Positions 1-7,079 of a stretch of DNA of 14,247 nt are shown one piece after another. The stretch covers positions 1 to 14,247 of the forward strand of contig JAIUYC010000007.1 of the NCBI GenBank assembly GCA_020216575.1. The letters are read 5' to 3'. The stretch is from Coleofasciculus sp. S288 (GTDB taxonomy: Bacteria > Cyanobacteriota > Cyanobacteriia > Cyanobacteriales > Coleofasciculaceae). Below the pieces are notes generated by a model, which was not told the origin of the DNA, did not search any database, and saw nothing but the letters and a program-made list of their open reading frames with translations. Position 1 is the first letter of the stretch. Each line of letters begins with the position of its first letter. A program made the position numbers and the translations under genes.

Positions 1-702
1 CCTGTGTATCAGTCCTACCAGCAAATTCAGCAATTCACAGCCGATGCTGCTCATGAGTTACGTACTCCCTTGGCAACCAGTAAAGCCATGATTGAGTCCA
101 CGTTAGAGATGGACAAACTGCCTGAAGTTGAAGCACGAGACACGTTGAATAAGCTGAATCGGCAAACTGATCGCTTGATCCAACTGGTTCAAGACCTGCT
201 GTTGCTGTCTCGCATGAATCTAAAAGTCCTCAACCTGAAACGCCAACCCTGCTGCCTGAATGACCTGGTGATGGATTTGCTAGATGAGTTTGAGGCATTA
301 GCGATCGCGGCGGGTCTGAGGTTGAAACTGGACATCCAGGTAGAGCAACCTGTCTATGTGCTGGGTGATGAGGAACAGCTATATCGCTTAATGGCAAACC
401 TGATTACGAATGCGATTCAATACACGCCAAAGGAAGGCAGCATCATTGTCCGGTTGAAGGTGGCGGCGGTGCATATTCTGCTACAGGTCGAGGATACGGG
501 AATCGGGATTCCGGAGTCAGAACAGGGGCATATTTTTGAACGCTTCTACCGAGTGAATCGAGATCGTTCTCGGCATACAGGAGGTGCAGGGTTAGGACTC
601 GCCATTGTTGAAGCAATCGCCCAAGCCCATGAAGGCAGGTTAGCGGTTGCAAGCGAACCAGGAAAAGGCAGCATATTCACGGTACTGCTTCCGATGAGAT
701 AG
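1..702 (+). CDS. Sensor histidine kinase, C-terminal part (5' end outside window)
   Basis: The frame is open from base 1, so the gene starts upstream and only its last ~233 residues are visible. Counting from the GTG at 4, the phospho-acceptor box FTADAAHELRTPLA has its His at residue 17. The N box (NLITNAIQYTP) is near 132-142, the G1 box (VEDTGIGIP) at 162-170, the F box (FERFYR) near 178-183 and the G2 box (GGAGLGLAI) near 193-201. This is the HisKA plus HATPase_c core of a kinase that normally pairs with an OmpR-type regulator. It autophosphorylates on His with ATP and passes the phosphate to that regulator. Any sensor and membrane segments lie before the window, so the signal cannot be named. 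It resembles cyanobacterial RppB/NrsS-like kinases, but that is an impression rather than an assignment. No obvious terminator follows the TAG at 700-702. Confidence 0.9.
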   Translation, partial: PVYQSYQQIQQFTADAAHELRTPLATSKAMIESTLEMDKLPEVEARDTLNKLNRQTDRLIQLVQDLLLLSRMNLKVLNLKRQPCCLNDLVMDLLDEFEALAIAAGLRLKLDIQVEQPVYVLGDEEQLYRLMANLITNAIQYTPKEGSIIVRLKVAAVHILLQVEDTGIGIPESEQGHIFERFYRVNRDRSRHTGGAGLGLAIVEAIAQAHEGRLAVASEPGKGSIFTVLLPMR

Positions 703-1061
703 AGGCGAGTCGTTCACGGCAGGAACTAAGTCGAGTTGGCTTGTGCGAGTGAGGTACAACAGGGGCAGGGGATCGGGATTGCACGTGAGAGAAGAATAGA
801 GCGCAACAAGTCTGTAATGAAGCTAAATCGGTATAGATCCTTACCAAACCTCTAGTGGCCATCTGGGAGAATGCGAAAAATTCAAGGCTACCAGCATTGC
901 TTTGAGGAAGACTGTGCTGGGGTTGTCTATCTCTCGCGATTGCGGGGGGGGTTTGGGATGAACTAGGATGAGATAACATAAAGAAATATTTCAAATTCTA
1001 GTTAATTGCTTGACGAGAACGTCACAGGATGAAGTCGCTACTTGAATCGAGGTAACAGGTT
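703..1061. other. Intergenic region before the lyase gene
   Basis: 359 bases without a convincing gene. A - strand open frame at 677-994 overlaps the kinase end and has no family resemblance. A palindrome GAAATATTTC lies at 983-992 inside a wider AACTAG (961-966) / CTAGTT (998-1003) inverted repeat, which could be an operator. No good -35/-10 pair was found. Confidence 0.4.
1049..1053 (+). promoter_or_regulatory. Ribosome binding site of the CpcS-type lyase
   Basis: GAGGT eight bases before the ATG at 1062 fixes the start of the lyase gene. Confidence 0.6.
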
Positions 1062-1610
1062 ATGACTGACTTAGTAACATCGCCCCAACTTTCAGCGGAA
1101 GCGGGGATTGCGGAATTTTTCCGACGGAGTGCGGGGCAGTGGCGATCGGAGCGGCGCTACTTCACCTTAAGCAACGACCACATAGAGGAAGTAGAATCCT
1201 TGATCAGCGTGAGTTATCTAGGGCAAGGAGATCCGGATCTGATGAAACTGGCGCAGATGCATGGGTTAGCGGATGACAGGGCCATAGTCTGTGGTGCTTA
1301 TACCACCTGGGAAAGTAATTATCGTGGCAAGAACCGCAAGCAACAGAGCGGCTCGACGGTCTTCGGAGCCTATAACGGCATCTTGTATCGGGATCGCGGG
1401 TTTGCCACCGCCGCTCCCGTCTTGGCCAAATTTAGCCTTCCGGAAGCCCAGACCCTGCGATTGCGAACCGAATATGACGGTTCCGTGTTTGAAGAAGAAA
1501 TTAAATTGATTGGTTCCAACTACCGCACGCGACAAACCATCATTTCCCGGGCTGGAGAAGAGCAAATGATTGGTCAGTATCTAGAGAAGCGCATCCAGGC
1601 GGCCTTCTAG
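1062..1610 (+). CDS. Phycobiliprotein chromophore lyase, CpcS/CpeS family
   Basis: A 182-residue protein, the usual size for this lipocalin-like lyase family. Visible family features are an N-terminal helix ending in FFRRSAGQWRSERRY (about residues 19-33), a central GAYTTWESNY, then SGSTVFGAYNGILYRDRGFA, and a closing LRLRTEYDGSVFEEEIKLI block. These correspond to the beta-barrel strands that hold phycocyanobilin. Known members work in the cytosol and attach phycocyanobilin to the conserved Cys82/84 of beta subunits and of allophycocyanin. The neighbouring cpcB encodes such a site, so this protein probably serves it. It is rather divergent from classic CpcS, so CpcU- or CpcV-like partner roles are possible and I give no symbol. 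The 696-bp gap to cpcB suggests its own transcript. Confidence 0.75.
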   Translation: MTDLVTSPQLSAEAGIAEFFRRSAGQWRSERRYFTLSNDHIEEVESLISVSYLGQGDPDLMKLAQMHGLADDRAIVCGAYTTWESNYRGKNRKQQSGSTVFGAYNGILYRDRGFATAAPVLAKFSLPEAQTLRLRTEYDGSVFEEEIKLIGSNYRTRQTIISRAGEEQMIGQYLEKRIQAAF

Positions 1611-2014
1611 GCATTCTCCATTGAATGTGTTGAGGATGATTCTGGGTAGCAGAGAGAGCTTCAGCGGTTCCCTTCTGCCGTTTCACTGAGTGTGACAAAC
1701 GGAGGTAAAAGAAGATTTCCGCCAGTAATTTTTAAGAAACATTAAGAAGTAATTTAAGCTAAAGGATCGCCCTGAGAAAGGAGCGATTGCCTGATGAATA
1801 GAGCATTACCTGCGTCAACAAGGGGTTATCTTTTCCCATGTGTTGATAGAGAACGTAACATTTATCCGGGTTTTCTGTTGTTGTAGGATTGTGAATTAAG
1901 AGATGTGAACCCTGATGTAGCAGTAAAGCGGTAGATCGAGTCGTAGAATGTGAACGAATGTAAAAAAGTAGAGTCTTAAAATAATTTGTAACAAAATGGG
2001 TTGCACGAGCATTG

Positions 2015-2020
2015 TATAAA
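2015..2020 (+). promoter_or_regulatory. Candidate cpc promoter -10 element
   Basis: TATAAA in an AT-rich setting, within GCATTGTATAAAAGATGC. It would give a leader of roughly 280 nt, in line with the long leaders known for cpc operons. There is no recognisable -35 box 16-18 bases upstream (CAAAAT at 1992-1997), so this is only a candidate. A TTTGTAAC octamer at 1985-1992 is the reverse complement of the GTTACAAA unit found before cpcF. Confidence 0.3.
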
Positions 2021-2085
2021 AGATGCTTGTAAGGATAAACGCCCGGTTAGGTTCGCTGAAAACCTTGATTTTTATAGCTTTCTGG

Positions 2086-2159
2086 ATTCTCATTGAAGAG
2101 ATGAGAATTTCTCAGATTCGTTTACGAATTGAAACGAGCCTTGACAGAGACTGTCAGGG
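2086..2159 (+). promoter_or_regulatory. Cluster of three inverted repeats in the cpcB leader
   Basis: Three consecutive stems sit 150-220 bases before the cpcB start. First: ATTCTCAT (2086-2093) with ATGAGAAT (2101-2108), loop 7. Second: ATTCGT (2116-2121) with ACGAAT (2124-2129), spacer 2, more like an operator than an RNA loop. Third: CCTTGACAG (2139-2147) with CTGTCAGGG (2151-2159), loop AGA and one wobble pair. They could set transcript stability or bind a regulator. No known riboswitch class is recognised. Confidence 0.45.
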
Positions 2160-2306
2160 AATCAACTAGAGAGAATGACAATCGGGTTGAGGACTCAAGA
2201 GCTGGCTACTTTGTCGTGGGCAGCAATGGAGGTTGAACCTAACTGAACTGCGCGACTCCGTTTTGAAACACGACCATACTCATCAACAAATTAGGAGATC
2301 GAATCT

Positions 2307-2825
2307 ATGCTAGACGCGTTTGCCAAGGTTGTTGCACAAGCTGATGCTAGAGGCGATTATGTGAGCAACGAACAAATCGACGCTCTGAACCAAATGGTAG
2401 CCGATGGCACCAAGCGGTTGGATGCTGTAAACCGGATTACTGGCAATGCTTCTGCAATCGTGGCTAATGCCGCTCGGGCCTTGTTTGCTGAGCAGCCCCA
2501 ACTGATTGCTCCTGGTGGCAATGCTTACACCAACCGTCGCATGGCGGCTTGCTTGCGCGACATGGAAATCATTCTGCGCTACGTGACCTATGCGATCTTC
2601 ACCGGTGATGCCAGTGTTCTGGATGATCGCTGCCTGAACGGGTTGAAAGAAACCTACCTGGCTCTGGGCGTTCCTGGCGCTTCCGTGGCAACCGGTGTGC
2701 AAAAGATGAAAGAAGCCGCGATTGCGATCGCGAACGATCCCAACGGCATCACCCGTGGCGACTGCAGCGCACTGATGTCTGAAATTTCTAGCTACTTCGA
2801 TCGCGCAGCGGCTGCGGTTGGCTAA
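2307..2825 (+). CDS. cpcB: Phycocyanin beta subunit
   Basis: 172 residues, exactly the usual CpcB length. The protein folds as a globin-like helical subunit that pairs with CpcA; the pairs form trimers and hexamers in phycobilisome rods on the thylakoid surface. Both bilin cysteines are present: Cys82 in [12 protein letters not shown] and Cys153 in ITRGDCSAL. Asn72 in GGNAYTNRR is the residue normally gamma-N-methylated in beta subunits, and Asp39 (KRLDAVN) is conserved. Phycoerythrocyanin beta is ruled out by the [17 protein letters not shown] segment and the intact QPQLIAPGG loop. An AGGAG site lies nine bases before the ATG. It is the first gene of the operon and, with cpcA, expected to be its most abundant product. 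Cys82 is expected to be loaded by a CpcS-type lyase and Cys153 by CpcT, which is not in this window. Confidence 0.98.
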   Translation: MLDAFAKVVAQADARGDYVSNEQIDALNQMVADGTKRLDAVNRITGNASAIVANAARALFAEQPQLIAPGGNAYTNRRMAACLRDMEIILRYVTYAIFTGDASVLDDRCLNGLKETYLALGVPGASVATGVQKMKEAAIAIANDPNGITRGDCSALMSEISSYFDRAAAAVG

Positions 2826-2838
2826 AATTCTCAGACCT

Positions 2839-2866
2839 GTCATTGGTCATCGGTCATTGGTTGACA
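2839..2866 (+). repeat. Tandem heptanucleotide repeat between cpcB and cpcA
   Basis: Three heptamers GTCATTG, GTCATCG, GTCATTG (2839-2859) followed by a degenerate fourth, GTTGACA (2860-2866). Short tandem heptamers of this sort are common in cyanobacterial intergenic DNA. The 106-base cpcB-cpcA spacer is otherwise plain, apart from the cpcA ribosome binding site AGGGAG at 2915-2920. Confidence 0.65.
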
Positions 2867-2931
2867 CAGGCCGAATGACAAGCCTAATTCACTCAAACCA
2901 TTTTGTAAAAACTTAGGGAGATATCAAACCG

Positions 2932-3420
2932 ATGAAGACCCCATTGACTGAAGCCGTTGCCACCGCTGATTCTCAAGGCCGTTTCCTGGGTAGCTCTGAA
3001 CTGCAAGTTGCGTTTGGTCGTCTGCGTCAAGCGGGTGCCAGCTTAGAAGCGGCTAAGGCTCTATCTAGCAAGGCAAGCAGCCTGGCTGAAGGTGCCGCCA
3101 ATGCAGTGTACCAGAAGTTCCCCTACACCACCCAAATGCAAGGCAACAACTACGCGTCTGATGCCCGTGGTAAAGCTAAGTGCGTACGGGACATCGGCTA
3201 CTACCTGCGGATGATCACCTACTGCTTGATCGCAGGCAGCACCGGCCCCATGGATGACTACCTGATTGCGGGTCTGGCTGAAATCAACAGCACCTTCGAA
3301 CTGTCCCCCAGTTGGTACGTAGAAGCCCTCAAGTACATCCGTGCCAACCACGGTTTGTCTGGCGACCCTGCGACTGAAGCAAACTCCTACATCGACTACG
3401 CGATCAACGCTCTGAGCTAG
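2932..3420 (+). CDS. cpcA: Phycocyanin alpha subunit
   Basis: 162 residues, the standard CpcA length, starting with the characteristic [19 protein letters not shown]. The single phycocyanobilin attachment site is Cys84 in [14 protein letters not shown], with Asp87, the residue that normally hydrogen-bonds the bilin, three positions later. The C-terminus [14 protein letters not shown] is typical. It pairs with CpcB to make the alpha-beta monomer of rod discs. Cys84 is the target of the CpcE/CpcF lyase encoded further along the same operon. Phycoerythrocyanin alpha is less likely because it binds phycoviolobilin through PecE/PecF, which are absent here. The ribosome binding site AGGGAG lies 11 bases before the ATG. 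A strong hairpin begins 13 bases after the stop. Confidence 0.98.
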   Translation: MKTPLTEAVATADSQGRFLGSSELQVAFGRLRQAGASLEAAKALSSKASSLAEGAANAVYQKFPYTTQMQGNNYASDARGKAKCVRDIGYYLRMITYCLIAGSTGPMDDYLIAGLAEINSTFELSPSWYVEALKYIRANHGLSGDPATEANSYIDYAINALS

Positions 3421-3432
3421 ATCGTGTCATCC

Positions 3433-3485
3433 TGCCCGGAGAGAGGAGCGGCTCAGGTTGAATGAGTGGCTTCCCTTTCCGGGCA
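3433..3485 (+). terminator. Long hairpin after cpcA (attenuator / transcript stabiliser)
   Basis: An almost continuous 23-position stem runs from TGCCCGGA (3433-3440) to its complement TCCGGGCA (3478-3485). It continues through 3441-3455 against 3463-3477 with three G-U pairs and two mismatches, closing on the 7-base loop GGTTGAA (3456-3462). ATTTTATT follows. Its position just after cpcBA fits partial termination or 3' end protection, giving more cpcBA than linker message. Confidence 0.8.
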
Positions 3486-3518
3486 ATTTTATTAGCGCTG
3501 TTAGGAGTGTTTGGGATG

Positions 3519-3560
3519 GCTGATGGCAAATCGCTGTTAGCGATTTGCTGTTTAATCAGC
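3519..3560 (+). repeat. Second hairpin in the cpcA-cpcC2 spacer
   Basis: Perfect 10-bp stem GCAAATCGCT (3526-3535) / AGCGATTTGC (3539-3548) with loop GTT, inside an outer 6-bp stem GCTGAT (3519-3524) / ATCAGC (3555-3560). No T tract follows. Together with the preceding hairpin it fills much of the 234-base spacer. Confidence 0.65.
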
Positions 3561-3588
3561 ACACAATTCTGAACAGTGCCCATTAATA

Positions 3589-3616
3589 AAACGTTTGAAT
3601 TTGAAACGTTTGAATT
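3589..3616 (+). repeat. Direct repeat before cpcC2
   Basis: The 13-mer AAACGTTTGAATT occurs at 3589-3601 and again at 3604-3616, a 15-base period. Each copy contains the palindrome AAACGTTT. This is a possible paired protein-binding site upstream of the linker genes, or the trace of a small duplication. Confidence 0.6.
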
Positions 3617-3654
3617 CAGTTAGCTAGATCAACCAGTTCAATGGAGAAAGCGAC

Positions 3655-4464
3655 ATGGCTGGATTACAAGAAGCAGGACGGTTAGGGATTAGACCGTTTG
3701 AAGAGACCGATATTGTGGAGTTACGGCCCAACTGGTCAGAATCCGAGGCTCAAGTAGCGATTCGGGCGGCCTATCGTCAGGTGTTAGGCAACGAGCACTT
3801 GATGAAGAGTGAGCGCCTGGTGAGTGCCGAATCCTTACTCGTGCAACGCCAAATTACAGTGCGAGAATTCGTGCGGACGATCGCCCTATCGGAACTGTAT
3901 CGCACCAAATTCTTCTATAACAATTTCCAAACCCGGGTGATTGAACTCAATTACAAACATTTATTGGGTCGCGCCCCCTACGATGAGTCCGAGATCGCCT
4001 ACCACGTTGATCTCTACAGTTCCCAGGGCTATGAAGCCGAAATCAACTCTTATATTGATTCCTGGGAATACCAACAAAACTTTGGCGACAACATTGTGCC
4101 CTACTACCGGGACTTTGAAACTCGCCGTCCGGGACAACGCACCGTCGGTTTCAGCCGGATGTTGCAACTATACCGGGGCTATGCCAACAGTGATCGCGCT
4201 CAAGGCCAAAAGCAAGGCCGACTGACCTGGGAAGTGGCCCGCAATCTGGCAGCACCAATTCCTGCGGCAGGCTCCTTAGCGGGGACAACGGGCGGCGATC
4301 GGGGAGACCTGTACCGGGTGCGGTACTTGCAAGCGGCTTCTCCTAATGCCACAGTTGTGCGTCAGGGCGCATCGGAAGCCGTAGTGCCTTACGATCAACT
4401 CTCCAGCCGATTGCAACAACTCAACCGGGCTGGTCGCAAAGTGATTAGCGTGGCTCCTGTATAA
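3655..4464 (+). CDS. cpcC2: Phycobilisome rod linker polypeptide (distal type)
   Basis: 269 residues with the two-domain plan of rod linkers. A PBS_linker_poly domain runs from about residue 20 to 150 ([12 protein letters not shown]...; [30 protein letters not shown]...; [16 protein letters not shown]). A flexible Gly/Ala-rich stretch follows, then a CpcD-like domain from about 215 to 268 (LYRVRYLQA...[21 protein letters not shown]). It sits in the cavity of a phycocyanin hexamer and joins it to the next. The order cpcB-A-C-C-D matches operons such as that of Synechocystis, where the gene nearest cpcA is cpcC2, so I use that symbol; naming between species varies. The start has GGAG at 3643-3646, nine bases before ATG. 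It is a clear paralogue of the following gene. Confidence 0.9.
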   Translation: MAGLQEAGRLGIRPFEETDIVELRPNWSESEAQVAIRAAYRQVLGNEHLMKSERLVSAESLLVQRQITVREFVRTIALSELYRTKFFYNNFQTRVIELNYKHLLGRAPYDESEIAYHVDLYSSQGYEAEINSYIDSWEYQQNFGDNIVPYYRDFETRRPGQRTVGFSRMLQLYRGYANSDRAQGQKQGRLTWEVARNLAAPIPAAGSLAGTTGGDRGDLYRVRYLQAASPNATVVRQGASEAVVPYDQLSSRLQQLNRAGRKVISVAPV

Positions 4465-4481
4465 ACGCTGATCCCAGAAAT

Positions 4482-4513
4482 GAGTAAAGTGATGCGATGG
4501 CATTGCTTTACTC
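4482..4513 (+). terminator. Hairpin between the two rod-linker genes
   Basis: A 14-bp stem, GAGTAAAGTGATGC (4482-4495) against GCATTGCTTTACTC (4500-4513), with two G-U pairs and tetraloop GATG. The right side is followed by GTTGTT, not a good T tract. It is another candidate attenuator or RNA-stability element, so message could step down again after cpcC2. Confidence 0.65.
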
Positions 4514-4600
4514 GTTGTTCCATTGACATCTATAAAACTTGTGTGTGAGTCTCCGGTCATTGATGCTGGGGAATCCATTAATCATAATCAGTCACGATTT

Positions 4601-4618
4601 AAGGAGAATTTGCAGGTG
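4601..4618 (+). promoter_or_regulatory. Ribosome binding site and GTG start of cpcC1
   Basis: AAGGAG at 4601-4606 stands nine bases before GTG at 4616-4618. An in-frame ATG exists at 4523, but it would add 31 unrelated residues and has no such site. The GTG gives the family-typical N-terminus (M)[14 protein letters not shown]. Confidence 0.85.
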
Positions 4619-5485
4619 GCTATTACGACAGCAGCCTCCCGGTTGGGAACATCCGCCTTTAGCAACGCTGCGCCGCTAGAATTGCGCCCGAACGCCAGTC
4701 AAGATGACATCGAAGCTGTGATTCGGGCGGTGTACCGTCAACTGCTGGGGAACGATTATTTGATGAAATCCGAGCGTCTGGTAGGGGCTGAATCTCTGCT
4801 GAGAAATCGGATCAGTTCCGTGCAAGATTTCGTCCGTGCGGTGGCCAAGTCGGAACTATACAAGCATAAGTTTTTCTACAACAACTTCCAGAGCCGCACG
4901 ATCGAACTCAATTGCAAGCACCTGTTGGGGCGGGCACCCTACGATGAGTCGGAAATCATCTATCACCTGGATCTGTACCAGAACAAAGGCTATGACGCGG
5001 ATATCGACTCCTACATCGATTCCCCCGAATACCAGCAAAACTTTGGCGAAAATATCGTGCCCTACTACCGCGATTTGGAAACCAAAGGCTCTGGTGCTGG
5101 CCAAAGAACAGTTGGTTTCACCCGCCTGTTCCAGTTATATCGCGGCTATGCCACCAGCGATCGCGCTCAATTCGGTGGTAGTGCCCCCCGTCTAGCTAGT
5201 GAACTCGGTCGTAACAGTGCCTCTGCCGTGGTGGCTTCCGGTAGCACGGGCTATGGCTATCGTCCTTCTGCCAAAGGCACGCCCGTCAACAGTGCCTTCA
5301 AAGGATCGGGGATCTTCGGCGATCGCCGTCTGTACCGGGTGGAAGTCGCTGGCATTGCTGGCCCTGGCTATCCTCGCGTACGTCGCAGCAACAAAGCCGT
5401 GATCATTCCTTATGAGCAGTTGTCGGAGCATATGCAACGGGTGCAACGGGAAGGCGGCAAAATTGCCAGCATCACTCCCCTGTAA
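4616..5485 (+). CDS. cpcC1: Phycobilisome rod linker polypeptide (33-kDa type)
   Basis: With the GTG start at 4616 it has 289 residues and begins [25 protein letters not shown], the classic CpcC N-terminus. The PBS_linker_poly domain covers about residues 20-150 ([42 protein letters not shown]). A Ser/Gly/Ala-rich linker follows, then a C-terminal CpcD-like domain of about 50 residues ([10 protein letters not shown]...[28 protein letters not shown]). It connects phycocyanin hexamers within the rod and tunes their absorption. It is preceded by a 151-base spacer with a strong hairpin and followed after 41 bases by cpcD, so cpcC1 and cpcD are surely co-transcribed. The two tandem linker genes must come from duplication, but their N-termini and the Gly/Ser regions have diverged. 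Confidence 0.93.
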   Translation: MAITTAASRLGTSAFSNAAPLELRPNASQDDIEAVIRAVYRQLLGNDYLMKSERLVGAESLLRNRISSVQDFVRAVAKSELYKHKFFYNNFQSRTIELNCKHLLGRAPYDESEIIYHLDLYQNKGYDADIDSYIDSPEYQQNFGENIVPYYRDLETKGSGAGQRTVGFTRLFQLYRGYATSDRAQFGGSAPRLASELGRNSASAVVASGSTGYGYRPSAKGTPVNSAFKGSGIFGDRRLYRVEVAGIAGPGYPRVRRSNKAVIIPYEQLSEHMQRVQREGGKIASITPL

Positions 5486-5526
5486 GTGACCGATTCGTTC
5501 CACTGACATTATCGAGGTATAACACT

Positions 5527-5772
5527 ATGCTGGGTGAGCGCTATTTTCAGTATGAAGTCGAGGGTCTGCGGCAAAGCGATGCCACCGACAACGCCGACTA
5601 CTCCATCCGTTCCAGTGCAACCACTCTGATTACGGTTCCCTACAACCGGATGAACGAAGAGATGCAGCGGATTACCCGGATGGGTGGCCGGATCGTCAAC
5701 ATCCGTCCCTGGACGGCTGAAGCTGTGGCGGCTGCTAAGGCACCAAAAGCGGCAGCTCCTGCAGAAGATTAA
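5527..5772 (+). CDS. cpcD: Phycobilisome rod-capping linker, small
   Basis: 81 residues, one CpcD domain: YFQYEVEGLRQ, then TLITVPYNRMNEEMQRITRMGGRIVNIRPW. The same fold forms the C-terminal domain of both preceding rod linkers. CpcD closes the core-distal end of the rod and limits its length. The last ~18 residues (EAVAAAKAPKAAAPAED) form an Ala/Lys/Pro-rich tail that I do not associate with the standard domain and that is likely disordered. The ribosome binding site GAGGT at 5514-5518 lies eight bases before ATG. The gene follows cpcC1 by 41 bases. Confidence 0.92.
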   Translation: MLGERYFQYEVEGLRQSDATDNADYSIRSSATTLITVPYNRMNEEMQRITRMGGRIVNIRPWTAEAVAAAKAPKAAAPAED

Positions 5773-5789
5773 TGGCTCCAGGGCGATCG

Positions 5790-5803
5790 CCTGATGCGTC
5801 AGG
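5790..5803 (+). terminator. Small hairpin after cpcD
   Basis: CCTGA (5790-5794) pairs with TCAGG (5799-5803) around loop TGCG, overlapping a HIP1 octamer (5783-5790) and followed by TTGATTG. The stem is short. It might be a weak attenuator between structural genes and lyase genes; I would not rely on it. Confidence 0.3.
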
Positions 5804-5931
5804 TTGATTGAACGGATCAAGGATTCCAATGAGGGGTGAAGCATTGGGGTGGATGGAGACAGTTGTCTTAACCTGCTCAATGCATCGCCCCTTCAGCGTT
5901 TAAACTAGGTACATCGAGTGCGGGACGACCC

Positions 5932-6774
5932 ATGCAAGACGCAAGCTTTGACGAATTGGATGCTCTTCCTCCCAATGCGGCAGGAGACCAACCCCTGACC
6001 ATCGAGCAGGCGATCGCCAATCTTCAGGGCGAGGATGCCGGTTTGCGCTATTACGCGGCCTGGTGGCTTGGTCGTTTTCGAGTCTGCACCCCCGAAGCCA
6101 TTGATGCTCTGATCGAGGCTTTACTCGATGAGTCTGATCGCACGCCCGATGGGGGGTATCCCCTGCGCCGTAATGCCGCCAGAGCACTGGGTAAATTGGG
6201 CGATCAGCGTGCCGTACCGACCTTAATTAAGTGTCTGACCTGTTCCGATTTCTATGTCCGGGAAGCTGCCGCTCAATCGTTGGGCCACCTGGGCGATCGC
6301 ACCTGTGTACCCCACTTAACTCAACTCTTAGCCGGAGGGTTAACCGCCGCCCAACCCATTCCCGGTAGTCCCCGGCTGGCGCAACCCTACGACGCGATCA
6401 TTGAAGCTTTGGGTGCCCTGGGCGAGATCGCCGCCATTCCTGCAATTCAGCCCTTTCTGGAGCATCCCACCGAACTCATTCAATACGCCGCTGCCCGTGC
6501 CCTTTATCAACTGACGCAAGACTCCAGCTATGCTGATCGCCTGATTGAGGCGCTTAAAGGCGACAAGTTGCAACTGCGACGAGCCGTGTTAGCCGATCTG
6601 GGGGCGATCGGCTATTATCCAGCAGCGACGGCGATCGCCGAAACATTGGCCGAAAATAGCCTCAAACTCATTTCCCTGAAAGGACTCCTGGAACACCAGG
6701 TAAAACACACGGCCACCGACACCCTTTCCGACGAAGCCGTTCACATCATGGAATTGATGGACAGCCTGTTGTGA
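5932..6774 (+). CDS. cpcE: Phycocyanobilin lyase, alpha-subunit partner CpcE
   Basis: 280 residues, close to the usual CpcE size, built of HEAT-like helical repeats. Examples are ALIEALLDES...RRNAARALGKLGDQRAVPTLIKCL, DFYVREAAAQSLGHLGDRTCVPHLTQLL and IIEALGALGEIAAIPAIQPFL. The YYAAWWLGRFR segment near residue 40 is typical of the family. CpcE forms a heterodimer with CpcF that attaches phycocyanobilin to Cys84 of CpcA; it acts in the cytosol before rod assembly. The ATG at 5932 has only a weak upstream purine stretch (CGGGACG), so translation may be low, as suits an enzyme next to abundant structural proteins. It begins 159 bases after cpcD and is followed by cpcF after 305 bases. Confidence 0.93.
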   Translation: MQDASFDELDALPPNAAGDQPLTIEQAIANLQGEDAGLRYYAAWWLGRFRVCTPEAIDALIEALLDESDRTPDGGYPLRRNAARALGKLGDQRAVPTLIKCLTCSDFYVREAAAQSLGHLGDRTCVPHLTQLLAGGLTAAQPIPGSPRLAQPYDAIIEALGALGEIAAIPAIQPFLEHPTELIQYAAARALYQLTQDSSYADRLIEALKGDKLQLRRAVLADLGAIGYYPAATAIAETLAENSLKLISLKGLLEHQVKHTATDTLSDEAVHIMELMDSLL

Positions 6775-7079
6775 TTTTGGATGTTGGACGGTCGTCGTGA
6801 ACCTCAGTCGAACGATGGGCGATTTTGGACTGACTAACTGGGCGTAGCATTCGGGTGGAAGGTGTTGTCTATTGGCTGCATCTGTTCACTATCCACCATC
6901 CACTATCCACGATTCACCTCCCCATCTGCTCTGTCTCCCCCATCTTCTCCTGATCCACCCCTCCACCCCTTCCCACTTCGTTACAAAATGATTACAAACT
7001 CCGTTTAGGTACCCGAATAGCGAACAATGAGAGATAACTGAATGATTCAAAACTTAAAACTCCATCCTTAAAACTTTTT
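6775..7079 (+). promoter_or_regulatory. cpcE-cpcF spacer with pyrimidine tract
   Basis: 305 bases with no gene. Positions about 6893-6977 are a strongly pyrimidine-rich tract with repeated ATCCAC(C/T) and CCCCAT/CCACCCCT motifs, a kind of low-complexity DNA often seen between cyanobacterial genes. It is followed by paired TTACAAA units (listed separately) and an A/T-rich approach to cpcF. The size of the spacer makes a separate cpcF promoter possible. Confidence 0.5.
6980..6998 (+). promoter_or_regulatory. HLR1-like direct repeat upstream of cpcF
   Basis: GTTACAAA (6980-6987), spacer ATG, ATTACAAA (6991-6998). The light-stress regulator RpaB binds HLR1, two (G/T)TTACA(T/A)(T/A) units separated by two bases. 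Here the spacer is three and the second unit begins with A, so it is similar but not a consensus site. It lies about 80 bases before the cpcF start. Confidence 0.35.

Larger units (their letters stand above)
1611..2306 (+). promoter_or_regulatory. Upstream/leader region of the phycocyanin operon
   Basis: 696 bases with no convincing gene; a 65-codon - strand frame at 1896-2093 has a low-complexity, unfamiliar product. The region is AT-rich from about 1730 to 2110 and should contain the strong cpc promoter and a long 5' leader, as is usual in front of cpcBA. Its right part carries three consecutive inverted repeats, listed separately. The last step is the cpcB ribosome binding site AGGAG at 2293-2297, nine bases before the ATG. 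Confidence 0.6.

Noticed and set aside
677..994. 105-codon - strand frame overlapping the first kinase end
   Set aside because: No domain, no ribosome binding site seen and Ser/Pro-rich random-looking composition.
1896..2093. 65-codon - strand frame in the cpc leader
   Set aside because: Low-complexity hydrophobic product caused by AT-rich DNA in the operon leader; no family resemblance.
2307..3420. Phycoerythrocyanin (pecB/pecA) instead of phycocyanin
   Set aside because: The beta chain has the CpcB-specific segments and length, and no pecE/pecF lyases are present; cpcE/cpcF are.
4523..4615. ATG start for cpcC1 adding 31 residues
   Set aside because: The added residues are unlike any CpcC N-terminus and overlap the tail of the intergenic hairpin region; GTG at 4616 has a proper ribosome binding site and gives the standard N-terminus.
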